From the NCBI RefSeq assembly GCF_047275745.1, contig NZ_JBKQWU010000005.1, positions 81,946 to 145,945 of the forward strand: DNA of 64,000 nucleotides. Reading direction: 5' to 3'. Positions 1-8,608 of this stretch are shown here, in pieces. This stretch comes from Amaricoccus sp047275745 (GTDB lineage: Bacteria > Pseudomonadota > Alphaproteobacteria > Rhodobacterales > Rhodobacteraceae). The notes below the pieces were generated by a model, which was given only the letters and a program-made list of their open reading frames with translations, was not told the DNA's origin and searched no databases. Each line of letters starts with the position of its first letter. Positions within the stretch are counted from its first letter, which is position 1. The translations under genes were made by a program, and so were the position numbers.

Positions 1-1641
1 AACCTCGCCCGGCACGAACTCGGCCTCACGCGCACAAGGAAGCGGTTTCCGACCAAGGGCACCTGCCTCGCGATCTATTCCCGCGCGGTCAACGCGCGCG
101 CCGCGCTCTCGGAAGCGCTGGCCGAATACCCCTGGTGCGCGGAATGGGAGGCGGAACTGAAGGCGCTTTTCGCCGCCTATGTCGGTGCGAAACAGGCGCA
201 GGGCGTGCTCGATTACGACGACCTCCTGCTCTACTGGGCCGAGATGGCGGCGGAGCCTGACCTCGCCCGGGTGCTGGGCGCGCGGTTCGACCATATCCTG
301 ATCGACGAATATCAGGACACCAACCGCGCGCAGGCGGCGATCCTCGCGGGGCTCAGCCCCGATGGTCGGGGCGTGACCGTGGTGGGCGACGACGCCCAGT
401 CGATCTATTCCTTCCGCGCCGCCGAGGTGCGAAACATCCTCGATTTCCCCCAAGGCTTCAGCCCGCCCGCGCGGATCGTGACGCTGACGCGGAACTACCG
501 ATCGACCGCGCCGATCCTCGCGGCGGCGAACGCGGTGATCGCGGAGGCGCGCGAGGGCTATCCGAAGGAACTCGTCGCCGAACGCGCGGGCGGCCTGCCG
601 CCCCTGATGATCCGCGTGCCCGACGAGGCGGCGCAGGCGGATTACATCTGCGAGCGCGTGCTGGAGGCGCGGGAGGCGGGCGTGGCGCTCAGATCGCAGG
701 CGGCGCTGTTCCGCACCGCCTCGCACAGCGGCCCGCTGGAGGTGGAACTCACGCGGCGCAACATTCCCTTCGTGAAATTCGGCGGGCTGAAGTTCCTCGA
801 CACGGCGCATGTCAAGGATGTGATGGCGCTGCTCCGTCTCGCCGAGAACCCGCGCGACCGTGTTTCCGGCTTCCGGGCCCTGCGCCTCGTGCCCGGGATC
901 GGCCCGGCGAGCGCCGAGCGGCTCGTGGCCCTGCTCGGAGCGCCCGGAGACCTCGCGGCGTGGCGCGGCGCGCGGGTGCCGGCGCGGGCGGCGGCGGAAT
1001 GGGCCGGTTTCGTCGAGATGTTCGCCGGGCTTCGCGCGGGGCATGGCTGGCCCGCCGATCTGACGGCGGTCCGCGCCTGGTACGAGCCGCGGCTGGAACT
1101 CATCCACGAGGACGCCCCCCCGCGGATCGCCGATCTGGCGCAGTTCGAGGGCATCGCCGCCGGCTATCCGTCGCGCGCGCGTTTCCTGACCGAACTCACG
1201 CTCGACCCGCCGGGCGCGGGGGGCGACCTCGCGGGGCCGCCGATGAAGGACGAGGATTACATGATCCTCTCGACGATCCATTCCGCCAAGGGCCAGGAAT
1301 GGAAGCAGGTCTTCGTGCTCAACTGCGTCGACGGCTGCCTGCCGTCGGATCTCGCGACCGGCTCGCGGGCCGGGGTCGAGGAGGAACGGCGGCTGTTCCA
1401 TGTCGCGATGACACGGGCGAAGGACGCGCTGCATCTCGTTGTTCCGGCGCGGTTCTACGTCCACAATCAGGCGGCGCGGGGCGATCGGCACATCTACGCG
1501 GCGCGCTCGAGGTTCCTGAGCGACGCGGTCGTCGCCCGGCTCGCGGAACGCGCCTGGCCTCCGCCGCCGCCCGAGGAGGTCCGACCCGCGCCCGGCCCCC
1601 GGCGCGACCTCGCGGCGCGGATGCGCGGCATGTGGGAGTAG
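1..1641 (+). CDS. UvrD/Rep/PcrA-type ATP-dependent DNA helicase, 3' part
   Basis: Superfamily 1A helicase, a 3'-to-5' DNA unwinding motor used in repair and replication restart. The frame is open from the first base, so the 5' end, including the Walker A motif, lies outside the window; 546 residues remain. Motifs seen in order: II (LIDEYQDTNRAQ), III (VVGDDAQSIYSFR), IV (LTRNYRS), V (TIHSAKGQEWK) and VI (RLFHVAMTRAKD). These order and spacings are those of UvrD-like enzymes. The C-terminus after motif VI is short and proline/arginine rich. There is no accessory nuclease domain such as RecB or AddA carries. A GC hairpin follows the stop codon. Family assignment is sure; which paralogue (UvrD, Rep or PcrA-like) is not decided. 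Confidence 0.93.
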   Translation, partial: NLARHELGLTRTRKRFPTKGTCLAIYSRAVNARAALSEALAEYPWCAEWEAELKALFAAYVGAKQAQGVLDYDDLLLYWAEMAAEPDLARVLGARFDHILIDEYQDTNRAQAAILAGLSPDGRGVTVVGDDAQSIYSFRAAEVRNILDFPQGFSPPARIVTLTRNYRSTAPILAAANAVIAEAREGYPKELVAERAGGLPPLMIRVPDEAAQADYICERVLEAREAGVALRSQAALFRTASHSGPLEVELTRRNIPFVKFGGLKFLDTAHVKDVMALLRLAENPRDRVSGFRALRLVPGIGPASAERLVALLGAPGDLAAWRGARVPARAAAEWAGFVEMFAGLRAGHGWPADLTAVRAWYEPRLELIHEDAPPRIADLAQFEGIAAGYPSRARFLTELTLDPPGAGGDLAGPPMKDEDYMILSTIHSAKGQEWKQVFVLNCVDGCLPSDLATGSRAGVEEERRLFHVAMTRAKDALHLVVPARFYVHNQAARGDRHIYAARSRFLSDAVVARLAERAWPPPPPEEVRPAPGPRRDLAARMRGMWE

Positions 1642-1647
1642 TGCCGG

Positions 1648-1680
1648 GCGCCCGGGCCGCTGGCCCGCGCGGCGCTTCTT
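1648..1680 (+). terminator. Hairpin after the helicase gene
   Basis: A GC hairpin with core CGGGCC-GCT-GGCCCG (1653-1667), imperfectly extended outward, begins a few bases after the helicase stop and is followed by TTCTT. It probably acts as an intrinsic terminator, although the T tract is weak. The core GGCCGCTGGCC recurs in the hairpin after dctD. Confidence 0.5.
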
Positions 1681-1775
1681 CGACCGAAGTCGCATGTACC
1701 GAAGTCGCAGATACCAAGGTACCGAAGGGGACCGTCGAGTAGAACCGAAGTCTCATCAACCAATGTCGCGTGGCG
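1680..1775. repeat. Degenerate short tandem repeat, period about 15
   Basis: The unit ACCGAAGTCGCA occurs twice 15 bases apart, followed by decayed copies (ACCAAGGT, ACCGAAGGG, ACCGAAGTCTCA). It lies between the helicase terminator and the start of the CoA-transferase gene. No function is evident; similar stutters occur elsewhere in the window. Confidence 0.6.
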
Positions 1776-1835
1776 CGAAAGACCTTTTTCGCTCAGACTT
1801 CTCGTCAGACAGAGGAAATACGTGGAGGGACTTCC

Positions 1836-3056
1836 ATGGGCGTTCTGGAGGGGATGCGAGTCGTCGAGAGTTCCGCCTTCGTCGCGGTCCCCTCGGCCGG
1901 GATGACGCTGGCGCAGATGGGCGCCGACGTGATCCGCATCGACATGCCGGGCGGCGGAATGGATTCCGGCCGCTGGCCTGTCACACGGAGCGGCCGGAGC
2001 CTGTTCTGGGCGGGGATGAACAAGGGCAAGCGATCGGTCTCGATCGATCTCTCCGACCCGCGTGGGCGCGAACTCGCGGCCGAACTGATCTGCGCCCCCG
2101 GCCCCGACGCGGGATGTTTCATCACCAACCTTCCCGCGCGGGGCGAAATGAGCTTCGCGAGCCTCCGGGAGCGGCGGGCGGATGTGATCATGGTCTCGCT
2201 CAAGGGCACGCGCGACGGCGCCCCGGCGGTCGATTATTCCGTCAACCCCGCGCTCGGCTTTCCGACGGCCACCGGGCCCGAGGGATCGGCGGACCCCGTC
2301 TCCCATGTCCTGCCCGCCTTCGACCTGATCGCGGGCCAGATGATCACCGGCGCGCTCCTCGCCGCCGAGCGGCAGCGGCTCTGCCGGGGACGCGGGCAGC
2401 TCGTCGAACTCGCGCTGAAGGACGTGGCGGCCGCCGTGCTCGGCCATTGCGGGATCATCGGCGAGGTCGTCGTCAACGGGGTCGACCGGCCGAAATACGG
2501 CAACGCCCTCTACGGCGGCTACGGGCAGGATTTCGTCTGCGGCGACGGGCGGCGGGTCATGGTGATCGGACTGACCGTCCGGCAGTGGCGGAACCTCGTG
2601 AAGGTCACCGGGTCCGAGACGCCGATCGCGGCGCTCGCCGCTCGGCTCGGGGTCGATCTCGACGGCGAGGGCGCGCGCTTCGAGGCGCGCGACGCCATCA
2701 CCGCGATCCTGCGTCCCTGGTTCGCCGCGCGGAGCGTCGCGGATTTCGCCGGAGCCTTCGACGCGGCGGGCGTGACCTGGTCGGTCTTTCGCAGCTTCGC
2801 CGAGGCGGTTCGCGAAGACCCGGACCTCTCGACCGACAATCCGATGTTCCACATGCTCGACCAGCCGGGGATCGGCCGCTTCCCGGTACCGGCCTCGCCC
2901 GTCACCTTCGGCGCGGGACCGCGCGACCGCCCGACACCCGCGCCGGGGCTCGGCCAGCACACGGAGGAAGTTCTGGCCGAACTGCTCGGCCTCGGGTCCG
3001 GGCAGATCGGCGCGCTGATGGATTCGGGCGTCGTCGCCGGACCCGTGCCTGCCTGA
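1836..3056 (+). CDS. CaiB/BaiF family (class III) CoA-transferase or acyl-CoA racemase
   Basis: Family III CoA-transferases move CoA between organic acids; relatives such as alpha-methylacyl-CoA racemase epimerise acyl-CoAs. The 406-residue protein opens with LEGMRVVESS and has the family's nucleotide-binding features LAQMGADVIRID and FWAGMNKGKRSVSIDL. The segment HVLPAFDLIAGQ holds the Asp expected for catalysis. The ATG at 1836 was chosen because it has GGAGGGA seven bases upstream and begins exactly where the family begins; the frame is open further upstream without a ribosome-binding site. It faces flgD tail to tail. A racemase cannot be separated from a transferase here, and no pathway partner is adjacent. 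Confidence 0.85.
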   Translation: MGVLEGMRVVESSAFVAVPSAGMTLAQMGADVIRIDMPGGGMDSGRWPVTRSGRSLFWAGMNKGKRSVSIDLSDPRGRELAAELICAPGPDAGCFITNLPARGEMSFASLRERRADVIMVSLKGTRDGAPAVDYSVNPALGFPTATGPEGSADPVSHVLPAFDLIAGQMITGALLAAERQRLCRGRGQLVELALKDVAAAVLGHCGIIGEVVVNGVDRPKYGNALYGGYGQDFVCGDGRRVMVIGLTVRQWRNLVKVTGSETPIAALAARLGVDLDGEGARFEARDAITAILRPWFAARSVADFAGAFDAAGVTWSVFRSFAEAVREDPDLSTDNPMFHMLDQPGIGRFPVPASPVTFGAGPRDRPTPAPGLGQHTEEVLAELLGLGSGQIGALMDSGVVAGPVPA

Positions 3057-3113
3057 TCGAGCCCGAGCGCCAGATCAAGCCCGGACAGCGGTCTGCGGAT
3101 CGGCGCCCTCCGA

Positions 3114-3788
3114 TTAGCGGACCGCCGTCACCTGGCTCGCGAGCACGGTGTCGCCGGTCGCGAAGACCAGTTCCGTATTGCCCGCCTCGGTCCGCCGCAC
3201 CTCGGTCACCTTCGCGAACACACTGCCCCCGGTGGTCGAGAGCAGGGTGTCGCCGGCATATCCTTCGAGCGCGAAGCTGTAGTTCCCGGAGGCGGGGGTG
3301 CCGCCCGCGCTGTCGGTCCCGTCCCAGGTCACGCTGTCGGCCGCGGGATCGACGTTCACACGCGCGACCTCGGTGCCGAAGTCGTTCTTCACAACCAGCA
3401 CCGCCTTGTCCGCGCCCTCGACCGGCGTCACGCCGACATCGACCGGCGCCCCGGTGAAGGCCGCGCTGGTCGGCGCCCGGACCTCCTTGCCGATCCAGTC
3501 GGCGAAGCCCTCGCTCGCGCCATTGGTCAGCGCGGACAGGATCGAATCGAGCCGGGTATTGGCGCCGATCTGCTGTTCGACGGCGGAGAAGCTCGCGAGC
3601 TGGGCGACGAACTCGGTCGATTCCATCGGCTGCAGCGGGTCCTGATACTTGAGCTGCGTGGTGAGCAGTTTCAGGAAGGTGTCGAAATCGGCCGTCATCG
3701 CGCCCTCGGCGGCGCTCTCGGTGCTGGTCTTCGATTTCGCCGCGGCCGCCGCGCCGCTTCCGGTGGTCGAGCTGGAGGTCACGTCCAT
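3114..3788 (-). CDS. flgD: Flagellar hook-capping protein FlgD
   Basis: FlgD caps the growing flagellar hook and is needed for hook subunit polymerisation outside the cell. The 224-residue protein has the conserved N-terminal signature FDTFLKLLTTQLKYQDPLQP followed by MESTEFVAQLASFSAVEQQ. The C-terminal half has the Ig/FLG fold pattern VTWDGTDSAGGTPASGNYSF. AAGGAG precedes the ATG by about seven bases. It lies 18 bases downstream of fliK on the same strand, so the two are probably cotranscribed: one sets hook length, the other caps the hook. Length is normal for the family. Confidence 0.95.
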   Translation of the reverse strand: MDVTSSSTTGSGAAAAAKSKTSTESAAEGAMTADFDTFLKLLTTQLKYQDPLQPMESTEFVAQLASFSAVEQQIGANTRLDSILSALTNGASEGFADWIGKEVRAPTSAAFTGAPVDVGVTPVEGADKAVLVVKNDFGTEVARVNVDPAADSVTWDGTDSAGGTPASGNYSFALEGYAGDTLLSTTGGSVFAKVTEVRRTEAGNTELVFATGDTVLASQVTAVR

Positions 3789-3806
3789 GGTCGGGCTCCT
3801 TGGTGA

Positions 3807-5246
3807 TCAGAGACGGATGTCGAGCGGGCCATCGGCCGCGCCCGCGCGGCCCCCCGCGCGGGTCGTGTCGGAGATCGGCGCCGCGCCGGGCCCCGCCGCG
3901 CCCTGGGCGCCGCGCGCGACCGCGTAGATTTCCGCCGGGCGTTCGGGTGGCCCGTCACCGCCGAAGTTTCGCGAGCCCTGCGACATGTCGAGCGAGACCG
4001 AATCGTAGCCCGCCGCCCCGAGCTCGCGCGTCAGCGTCTCGGCATTGCGGCGCAGAAGCTCCAGGGTCTCCGGCCGCTCCGCCGTCACCATGGCGTGGAC
4101 GCCATGCTCGGTCCGGGTGAGGGAGATATGCACCCGTCCGAGCTCCGCCGGATCGAGGCGGATCTCGACCCGCGACTCGTCGCTTTCCGCCACCGCGACG
4201 GCGATCTGTTCGACGACCGCGCGCGTCTGGCCGGGCGGGGCCTCGGCGGGCGCCGCCTGCGTGAGCCGCGCCGCCGCGTCCGGGCTCCCCATCGAGAGTG
4301 GCGAGATGGTCAGCTGTGTGATCGACGGCTGGCCCGATGATGCCGCGTCGGCGACGGCCGCCGGATCGGTCCGGGTCGCGAAACCGGCGGCATCCGCGGC
4401 GGCGTCGAGGATGGCGGGATCGGTACCGCGGGAAGCCGGGCCCGCCGCGAGTGTCGGCGCCGTGCCTTCCGCTGACGGGTCCCGGGCGGAGAGCGGCGAT
4501 GCCTGCGTGTCGCTGCCCGCCGCCGACTTGCCGGTCCCCGTGCCGGGAGCGGGGACGGCGGACCGCTGGATCGCGGCGGTCGCGCCGAGCGCCTCGGGCG
4601 CGGAAGCGGCGTTGGCCGGCACGCCTTCGATGACAGCTTCGGCGACGGCGCCCGCGCCGGATCTGGCCGCGGCCGCGCCCGGTGTAGCCCCCGGAGCCCC
4701 CTCCGGTTGAGCTTGCCCGGGCCCGTTCCCCGCCGTGCGAACCTCCGGCGTGCTGGCCCCCACCGCGCCCATTCCCGCCGTGCTCATCCCTTCCGGCGCG
4801 GCAAGAGCCGCCGCGTCGGAGGCCCGCGCCCGTTCGGATGCGTCGGGCCGCGGCACCAAACCCGTCGGGAACTCAGGCGTCGGCATGGCCTCGGTCGGCG
4901 CCGCGTCCGCCAGCGCCCCGTCCGCCAGCCCCTGCTCCGTCAGCGTGGCATCCTCAGGCGCCTCGGCCGTGAGCGGCGGGTCGCCCGGCCCGGTCATCGC
5001 CTCCCCGACCGTATCCGCGACCGTATCCGCGGCCGAAGCCGTCCCCTCGCGCGGGGCGCCAGCCGCTTCCCGCGCCGCCCGCGGCTTCTCCGCCGCCCTG
5101 GCAGGCGCTCCGGGATTTCCCATCGCCACCGCGAAGTCGGAGGTCCCCGGGGGGGCCGTTCCCTCCCCGGAGAGGCGGGTCTCACGGGCCGCCTCGGTCC
5201 GCGCCTGGCGGGCGGGGCCGAGGAAGCCGAGGTCGGGGGCATTCAT
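3807..5246 (-). CDS. fliK: Flagellar hook-length control protein FliK
   Basis: FliK measures hook length and switches the flagellar type III export apparatus from hook to filament substrates. The 479-residue protein has a long low-complexity Ala/Pro/Gly/Glu-rich N-terminal and central region, typical of the molecular-ruler part. The conserved C-terminal Flg_hook domain contains VEIRLDPAELGRVHISL, then ERPETLELLRRNAETLTREL. The ATG at 5246 is preferred because a GGAG lies ten bases upstream; an in-frame upstream start at 5294 would add 16 Arg-rich residues. It is followed by flgD. Only the C-terminal domain identifies it, but that is clear. Confidence 0.9.
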   Translation of the reverse strand: MNAPDLGFLGPARQARTEAARETRLSGEGTAPPGTSDFAVAMGNPGAPARAAEKPRAAREAAGAPREGTASAADTVADTVGEAMTGPGDPPLTAEAPEDATLTEQGLADGALADAAPTEAMPTPEFPTGLVPRPDASERARASDAAALAAPEGMSTAGMGAVGASTPEVRTAGNGPGQAQPEGAPGATPGAAAARSGAGAVAEAVIEGVPANAASAPEALGATAAIQRSAVPAPGTGTGKSAAGSDTQASPLSARDPSAEGTAPTLAAGPASRGTDPAILDAAADAAGFATRTDPAAVADAASSGQPSITQLTISPLSMGSPDAAARLTQAAPAEAPPGQTRAVVEQIAVAVAESDESRVEIRLDPAELGRVHISLTRTEHGVHAMVTAERPETLELLRRNAETLTRELGAAGYDSVSLDMSQGSRNFGGDGPPERPAEIYAVARGAQGAAGPGAAPISDTTRAGGRAGAADGPLDIRL

Positions 5247-5367
5247 GGGCGCGCGTCTCCGGAAGTGTCTCGCCCGCGTTTCTGCGCCCGTCACGCCTTA
5301 CGAATTGTTAAGCCGCGCCCCCGATCGTCGCCCGACGGCACCCCCAACCCCTTTTCGAGGACTGGCC

Positions 5368-5679
5368 ATGGACATAACCCCGCTCGCGGCCCGGACGGCC
5401 GCCTCTCCGCCCGCCCGGGACAAGGCAACGAATGCGGCAACGGATGCCGACGCCGCGGCGCTCAGGGCGGCGGAGGCATTCGAGACGAGCTTTCTCGCCG
5501 AGATGCTGAAGGAGAGCGGCGTCAATCAGGCCTCGTCGTCCTTCGGCGGCGGCGCGGGAGAGGAGGCCTTCTCGAGCTTCCTGACCGAGCAGTACGCGGC
5601 GAAACTCGCCGGACGCGCCGAGCTTGGCCTGTCACAGCGGATCTTCGAGGCGCTGAAGGCGCGGGGGACCGGCGCATGA
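5368..5679 (+). CDS. Rod-binding protein (FlgJ N-terminal domain only)
   Basis: This 103-residue protein matches the rod-binding domain of FlgJ, which caps and assembles the flagellar rod in the periplasm: RAAEAFETSFLAEMLKESG, then EEAFSSFLTEQYAAKLA. The C-terminal muramidase domain of enteric FlgJ is absent, as is usual in alphaproteobacteria, where a separate lytic transglycosylase opens the wall. The start ATG is the first in frame and fits the family's beginning. Its stop overlaps the ATG of the next gene (ATGA), so the two are translationally coupled. It diverges from fliK across 121 bases that must hold both promoters. Confidence 0.85.
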   Translation: MDITPLAARTAASPPARDKATNAATDADAAALRAAEAFETSFLAEMLKESGVNQASSSFGGGAGEEAFSSFLTEQYAAKLAGRAELGLSQRIFEALKARGTGA

Positions 5680-6035
5680 TCGGCAATCTGCTTGGCGGCT
5701 CGCGGCAGGAAAAGATCCTACGGCTGCTCGACGAGGAACATGGCGTGATCCTGAACGGCCCGCTCGCCGATCTTGCGCCGCTCGTCGCACGGCGCGAGGC
5801 AGAGGTCGCGGAGATCCTCGCGGGCGAAACCCCGGGCGAGCCCTTCCTGGCCGCGGTCAAGGCGAAGGCGGAACGAAACAGCCGCCTTCTGCTCGCGAGC
5901 ATCGCCGGCATCCGCGCCGCCTCCGAGACCCTCGCGCGCGCCCGCCGCGCCGCCGACCGGCTGCGGACCTATTCGGCCGACGGCCAGCCGGTCGACCTCG
6001 TGGACACGCGGATCACCCGGGACCATCGGGCCTGA
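5676..6035 (+). CDS. FlgN-like flagellar export chaperone (putative)
   Basis: A 119-residue, mostly helical protein coupled to the rod-binding gene by an ATGA overlap. Size, helical character, Arg/Lys-rich C-terminus and position after a rod gene fit the FlgN family, chaperones of the hook-associated proteins FlgK and FlgL that wait in the cytoplasm for export. Heptad-like segments LDEEHGVILNGPLADLAPLV and ERNSRLLLASIAGIRAASET are typical. Sequence conservation in FlgN is low, so the call rests on context and general form. The stop codon sits inside a 13-base tandem repeat. Confidence 0.65.
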   Translation: MIGNLLGGSRQEKILRLLDEEHGVILNGPLADLAPLVARREAEVAEILAGETPGEPFLAAVKAKAERNSRLLLASIAGIRAASETLARARRAADRLRTYSADGQPVDLVDTRITRDHRA

Positions 6036-6070
6036 ACGATCGGCCTGAACGATCGGGCTTTAGCGATCGG
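6031..6070. repeat. 13-base tandem repeat at a gene end
   Basis: CCTGAACGATCGG occurs twice head to tail (6031-6056), followed by a decayed third copy ending at 6070. The first copy contains the stop codon of the FlgN-like gene, so the repeat has copied a gene end outward. Confidence 0.7.
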
Positions 6071-6189
6071 GCGCTTCCCGTTCTCCTTCATGCTCCCACG
6101 CTGGCCGACCTGCTCCACCGGACTAGCTTTCGGGGTCAGGTCAGCGGCCAGCGGTGGGAGGGCCCACGCGGCCCGGAAGGAGAGAAGCC

Positions 6190-7023
6190 ATGTCCCACGC
6201 AGCCCTGGTCCCCGGAGCCGTCGCCGTCATTACCGGAGGCGCCTCCGGCATCGGCCTCGCGGCGGCGAAGAGGTTCGCCGCGATGGGCCTCAGGGTCTGC
6301 CTCGGCGATCTCGGCGCCGGGAGACTCGAGGCCGCGGCGACGGAGATCGGCGGCGAGGTCTTCACGAAGGAGACCGATGTGTCGCGCCCCGAGGATCTCG
6401 CCGCGCTCGAAGCGGCGGCGCGCGCGCGCTTCGGCTCGGTCGACGTGCTGATGCTGAACGCCGGCATCCAGCCCGGAAGCGGCGTGCTCGGCCCCGCCGA
6501 GGCCTGGGACCGGGTGCTCGCCGTCAATCTCATGGGCGTGGTCCGGGGCGCGCAGGCCTTCCTGCCCGGCATGCTCGCGCAGGCGGGCCCCGGGCTCGTC
6601 ATCATCACCGGCTCGAAACAGGGCATCACCACCCCGCCGGGCGATCCGGCCTATAACGTGTCGAAGGCCGGGGTGAAGGTCTTCGCCGAGGCGCTGGCGC
6701 ACGAGTTGCGCGAGCGGGAGGATTGCGCGATCAGCGCGCATCTGCTGATCCCCGGCTTCGTCTTCACGCCGCTCGCCGCGGGCGGCCGGGTCGAGAAGCC
6801 GGACGCCGCCTGGACCCCCGCGGAGACAGTCGATTTCATGCTGGACTCGCTCGACCGAGGGGATTTCTACATCCTCTGCCCCGACAACGACGTGCCTCGC
6901 GCGCTCGACGAGAAGCGCATCGCCTGGACCGCTGGCGACATCATCGAGAACCGCCCGCCGCTCTCGCGCTGGCACCCCGACTACGCGGAGGCCTTCACGG
7001 AGTTCATCCGGGAGCAGGGCTGA
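6190..7023 (+). CDS. SDR family NAD(P)-dependent oxidoreductase
   Basis: Classical short-chain dehydrogenase/reductase of 277 residues. Rossmann motif TGGASGIG, acidic ending of the second strand (LGDLGAG), NAG of the central strand, catalytic Ser in IITGSKQ and the Tyr/Lys pair in YNVSKAG are all present. The Asp in LGDLG suggests NAD rather than NADP, but this is inference. AGGAG lies eight bases before the chosen ATG. The substrate cannot be read from sequence and there is no pathway partner; the next gene, a GNAT, follows after 28 bases and may share the transcript. Confidence 0.9.
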   Translation: MSHAALVPGAVAVITGGASGIGLAAAKRFAAMGLRVCLGDLGAGRLEAAATEIGGEVFTKETDVSRPEDLAALEAAARARFGSVDVLMLNAGIQPGSGVLGPAEAWDRVLAVNLMGVVRGAQAFLPGMLAQAGPGLVIITGSKQGITTPPGDPAYNVSKAGVKVFAEALAHELREREDCAISAHLLIPGFVFTPLAAGGRVEKPDAAWTPAETVDFMLDSLDRGDFYILCPDNDVPRALDEKRIAWTAGDIIENRPPLSRWHPDYAEAFTEFIREQG

Positions 7024-7051
7024 CCCTCCAAAGCGAACACCGGAACCCCCG

Positions 7052-8080
7052 ATGTCACTCAACATTCGCCCGGTCGCGAACGCCGATCTGGATCGCGTCC
7101 GCGACCTCCTTCTCCTCGATGCCGGGAAACGCCAGAAATCCGATCCGGGCCTCTGGAAACCGAAGCGGGACGCGCGGGGCGCGGTCGCCGAGGCCATCAC
7201 CGATGCTCTGCGGATCGAAACCCCTCCCTTTCGTCAGCGATGGCTCGCCGCGGAGGCGGGCGAGCGGATCGTCGGGCTGGCGCATACGATCCGGCTCCCG
7301 GTTCCGCCGATCTACGCGGGTGAGTTCGGCGCCCCGGGGCTGATCATGGACGACGGTGCGCTGGCCGAGGATGCGCCGCCCGGGACCGCCGAAATCCTTC
7401 TGGACGCGGCGGAAGCCGATCTCGTCGAGTCCGGTGCCGGGGTACTGCTGGCCTCGTCCATCATCCGCGGTGCCTGGGAGCGGGCGCTTCCATCGCGGGG
7501 CTACACACCCCTCACGCTCTATTTCACCCGGTCCGATCTTCCGGCCACCGCGCAGCTCCCATCCGTGCGACATGCCGTTGAAACCGACATCGCGTCCATT
7601 GTGAGCCTGAGCGCGATCAACCTGCGGATACTCTCCGATCTCGACGGCTTCTGGCGACCGCACACCGAGGCAGGCCCGCGGTTCGGGAACTGGATGAAGC
7701 GCAGCCTGACCCTGGCTGATCGCGACATGCTGGTTTCCGAGGTCGAGGGCGAGATCGCGGGCTATGCGATCTCGCAGCCGGCGACCGCGCTCCATTTCCC
7801 GCCGGCGCATGACATTTCCCGCGTGGGCTTCATCGATGATTTCTTCCATCGGGAATTCGAGAACCCGTCGGGGGCCGATCGGCGCGGCCAGGCGGCGGCC
7901 GAGCTTCTGCTGGCCGCCGAGGCAGCCCTGGCGGAGCGCGGCGATGAAGCGGTCCTCATCGTGTGTCCGGCCGCCTGGACATCGAAACGGAGCCTGCTGG
8001 AAGCGACGGGCCACCGCGTCGCGTCCACCTGGCACATCAAGGGCCGAGACGGAAATGCACCGCCGGCTCAACGTCGATAG
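7052..8080 (+). CDS. Double GNAT-fold acetyltransferase (putative)
   Basis: A 342-residue protein that appears to hold two GNAT halves. The N-terminal one starts SLNIRPVANADLDRVRDLL and has WLAAEAGERIVGLAH in the usual beta2-beta4 place. The second begins near residue 170 (PSVRHAVETDIASIVSLS) and has LVSEVEGEIAGYAI. A helix rich in small residues (RRGQAAAELLLAAEAALAER) sits where acetyl-CoA is usually bound, though the classical Q/RxxGxG/A pattern is weak. Acceptor unknown. Its last 13 bases overlap the 3' end of the convergent DUF6314 gene. Confidence 0.7.
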   Translation: MSLNIRPVANADLDRVRDLLLLDAGKRQKSDPGLWKPKRDARGAVAEAITDALRIETPPFRQRWLAAEAGERIVGLAHTIRLPVPPIYAGEFGAPGLIMDDGALAEDAPPGTAEILLDAAEADLVESGAGVLLASSIIRGAWERALPSRGYTPLTLYFTRSDLPATAQLPSVRHAVETDIASIVSLSAINLRILSDLDGFWRPHTEAGPRFGNWMKRSLTLADRDMLVSEVEGEIAGYAISQPATALHFPPAHDISRVGFIDDFFHREFENPSGADRRGQAAAELLLAAEAALAERGDEAVLIVCPAAWTSKRSLLEATGHRVASTWHIKGRDGNAPPAQRR

Positions 8081-8517
8081 TCCGAGACCATCCGGTAGTC
8101 CTTGCGCGGACCGAGGACCCGCCATTCCGCGCGCCAGGCGGGCCAGGCGGTGAAGTCATAGCGGACCCTGTAGTGGTCGGGCGCGCAGGCGTGTTCCGCC
8201 TCGGGCCGCGCGGCATCGGTCGGGAAGGCGTGGAAGAACCTCCCGTCGGCGAAGTCGATCTCGATGACGCCCCCGGTCGCGCCCTCTCCCCGGACGACAC
8301 CCGGCACCGCGCGCCAGAAATAGCGCCGGGTCGCGGTCATCGGGGGGGCCGTGCCCAGCGTGAGCCTGCCTTCCTCGACATAGGCGAGCCCGCCCGGCGC
8401 GGCGGTGAACCGCGCCTCGCCCTCGAAACGGCCCGGAGCATTCGCGCGCGCGTCGTCGATCCGCCGCGTCAGCGTCCATCGCCCCTCGAAGTCCGCGAGT
8501 TCCACCCCGTCCTCCAC
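8068..8517 (-). CDS. DUF6314 family protein
   Basis: A 149-residue cytosolic protein with no known activity. The beginning, ELADFEGRWTLTRRIDDARA followed by GRFEGEARF, and the end, WRAEWRVLGPRKDYRMVSDY, fit the DUF6314 family, a lipocalin-like beta-barrel common in Rhodobacterales and fungi. Ligand and role are unknown. It overlaps the convergent acetyltransferase gene by 13 bases and diverges from purB. I recognise the family by its ends, not by any catalytic motif. Confidence 0.8.
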   Translation of the reverse strand: MEDGVELADFEGRWTLTRRIDDARANAPGRFEGEARFTAAPGGLAYVEEGRLTLGTAPPMTATRRYFWRAVPGVVRGEGATGGVIEIDFADGRFFHAFPTDAARPEAEHACAPDHYRVRYDFTAWPAWRAEWRVLGPRKDYRMVSDYRR

Positions 8518-8540
8518 CCCCGGCCGGCCGAGCGCCGACC

Positions 8541-8569
8541 TTGTGCCGATCCGGGGGCCGGTCTATCAG
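8541..8569 (+). promoter_or_regulatory. Possible sigma-70 promoter of purB
   Basis: TTGTGC and TATCAG are separated by 17 bases in the short divergent gap before purB. The -35 match is poor beyond TTG; spacing and location are right. Confidence 0.35.
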
Positions 8570-8608
8570 ACGCCCGCGTTTCCCTGAACCCGCGAAAGGC
8601 CGCCACCG

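Noticed and set aside
5283..5300. CtrA-like site (TTAC-N6-TTAA) between fliK and the rod-binding gene
   Set aside because: The spacing is six instead of seven bases and one half-site is imperfect; not enough to call, although CtrA control of flagellar genes is plausible.
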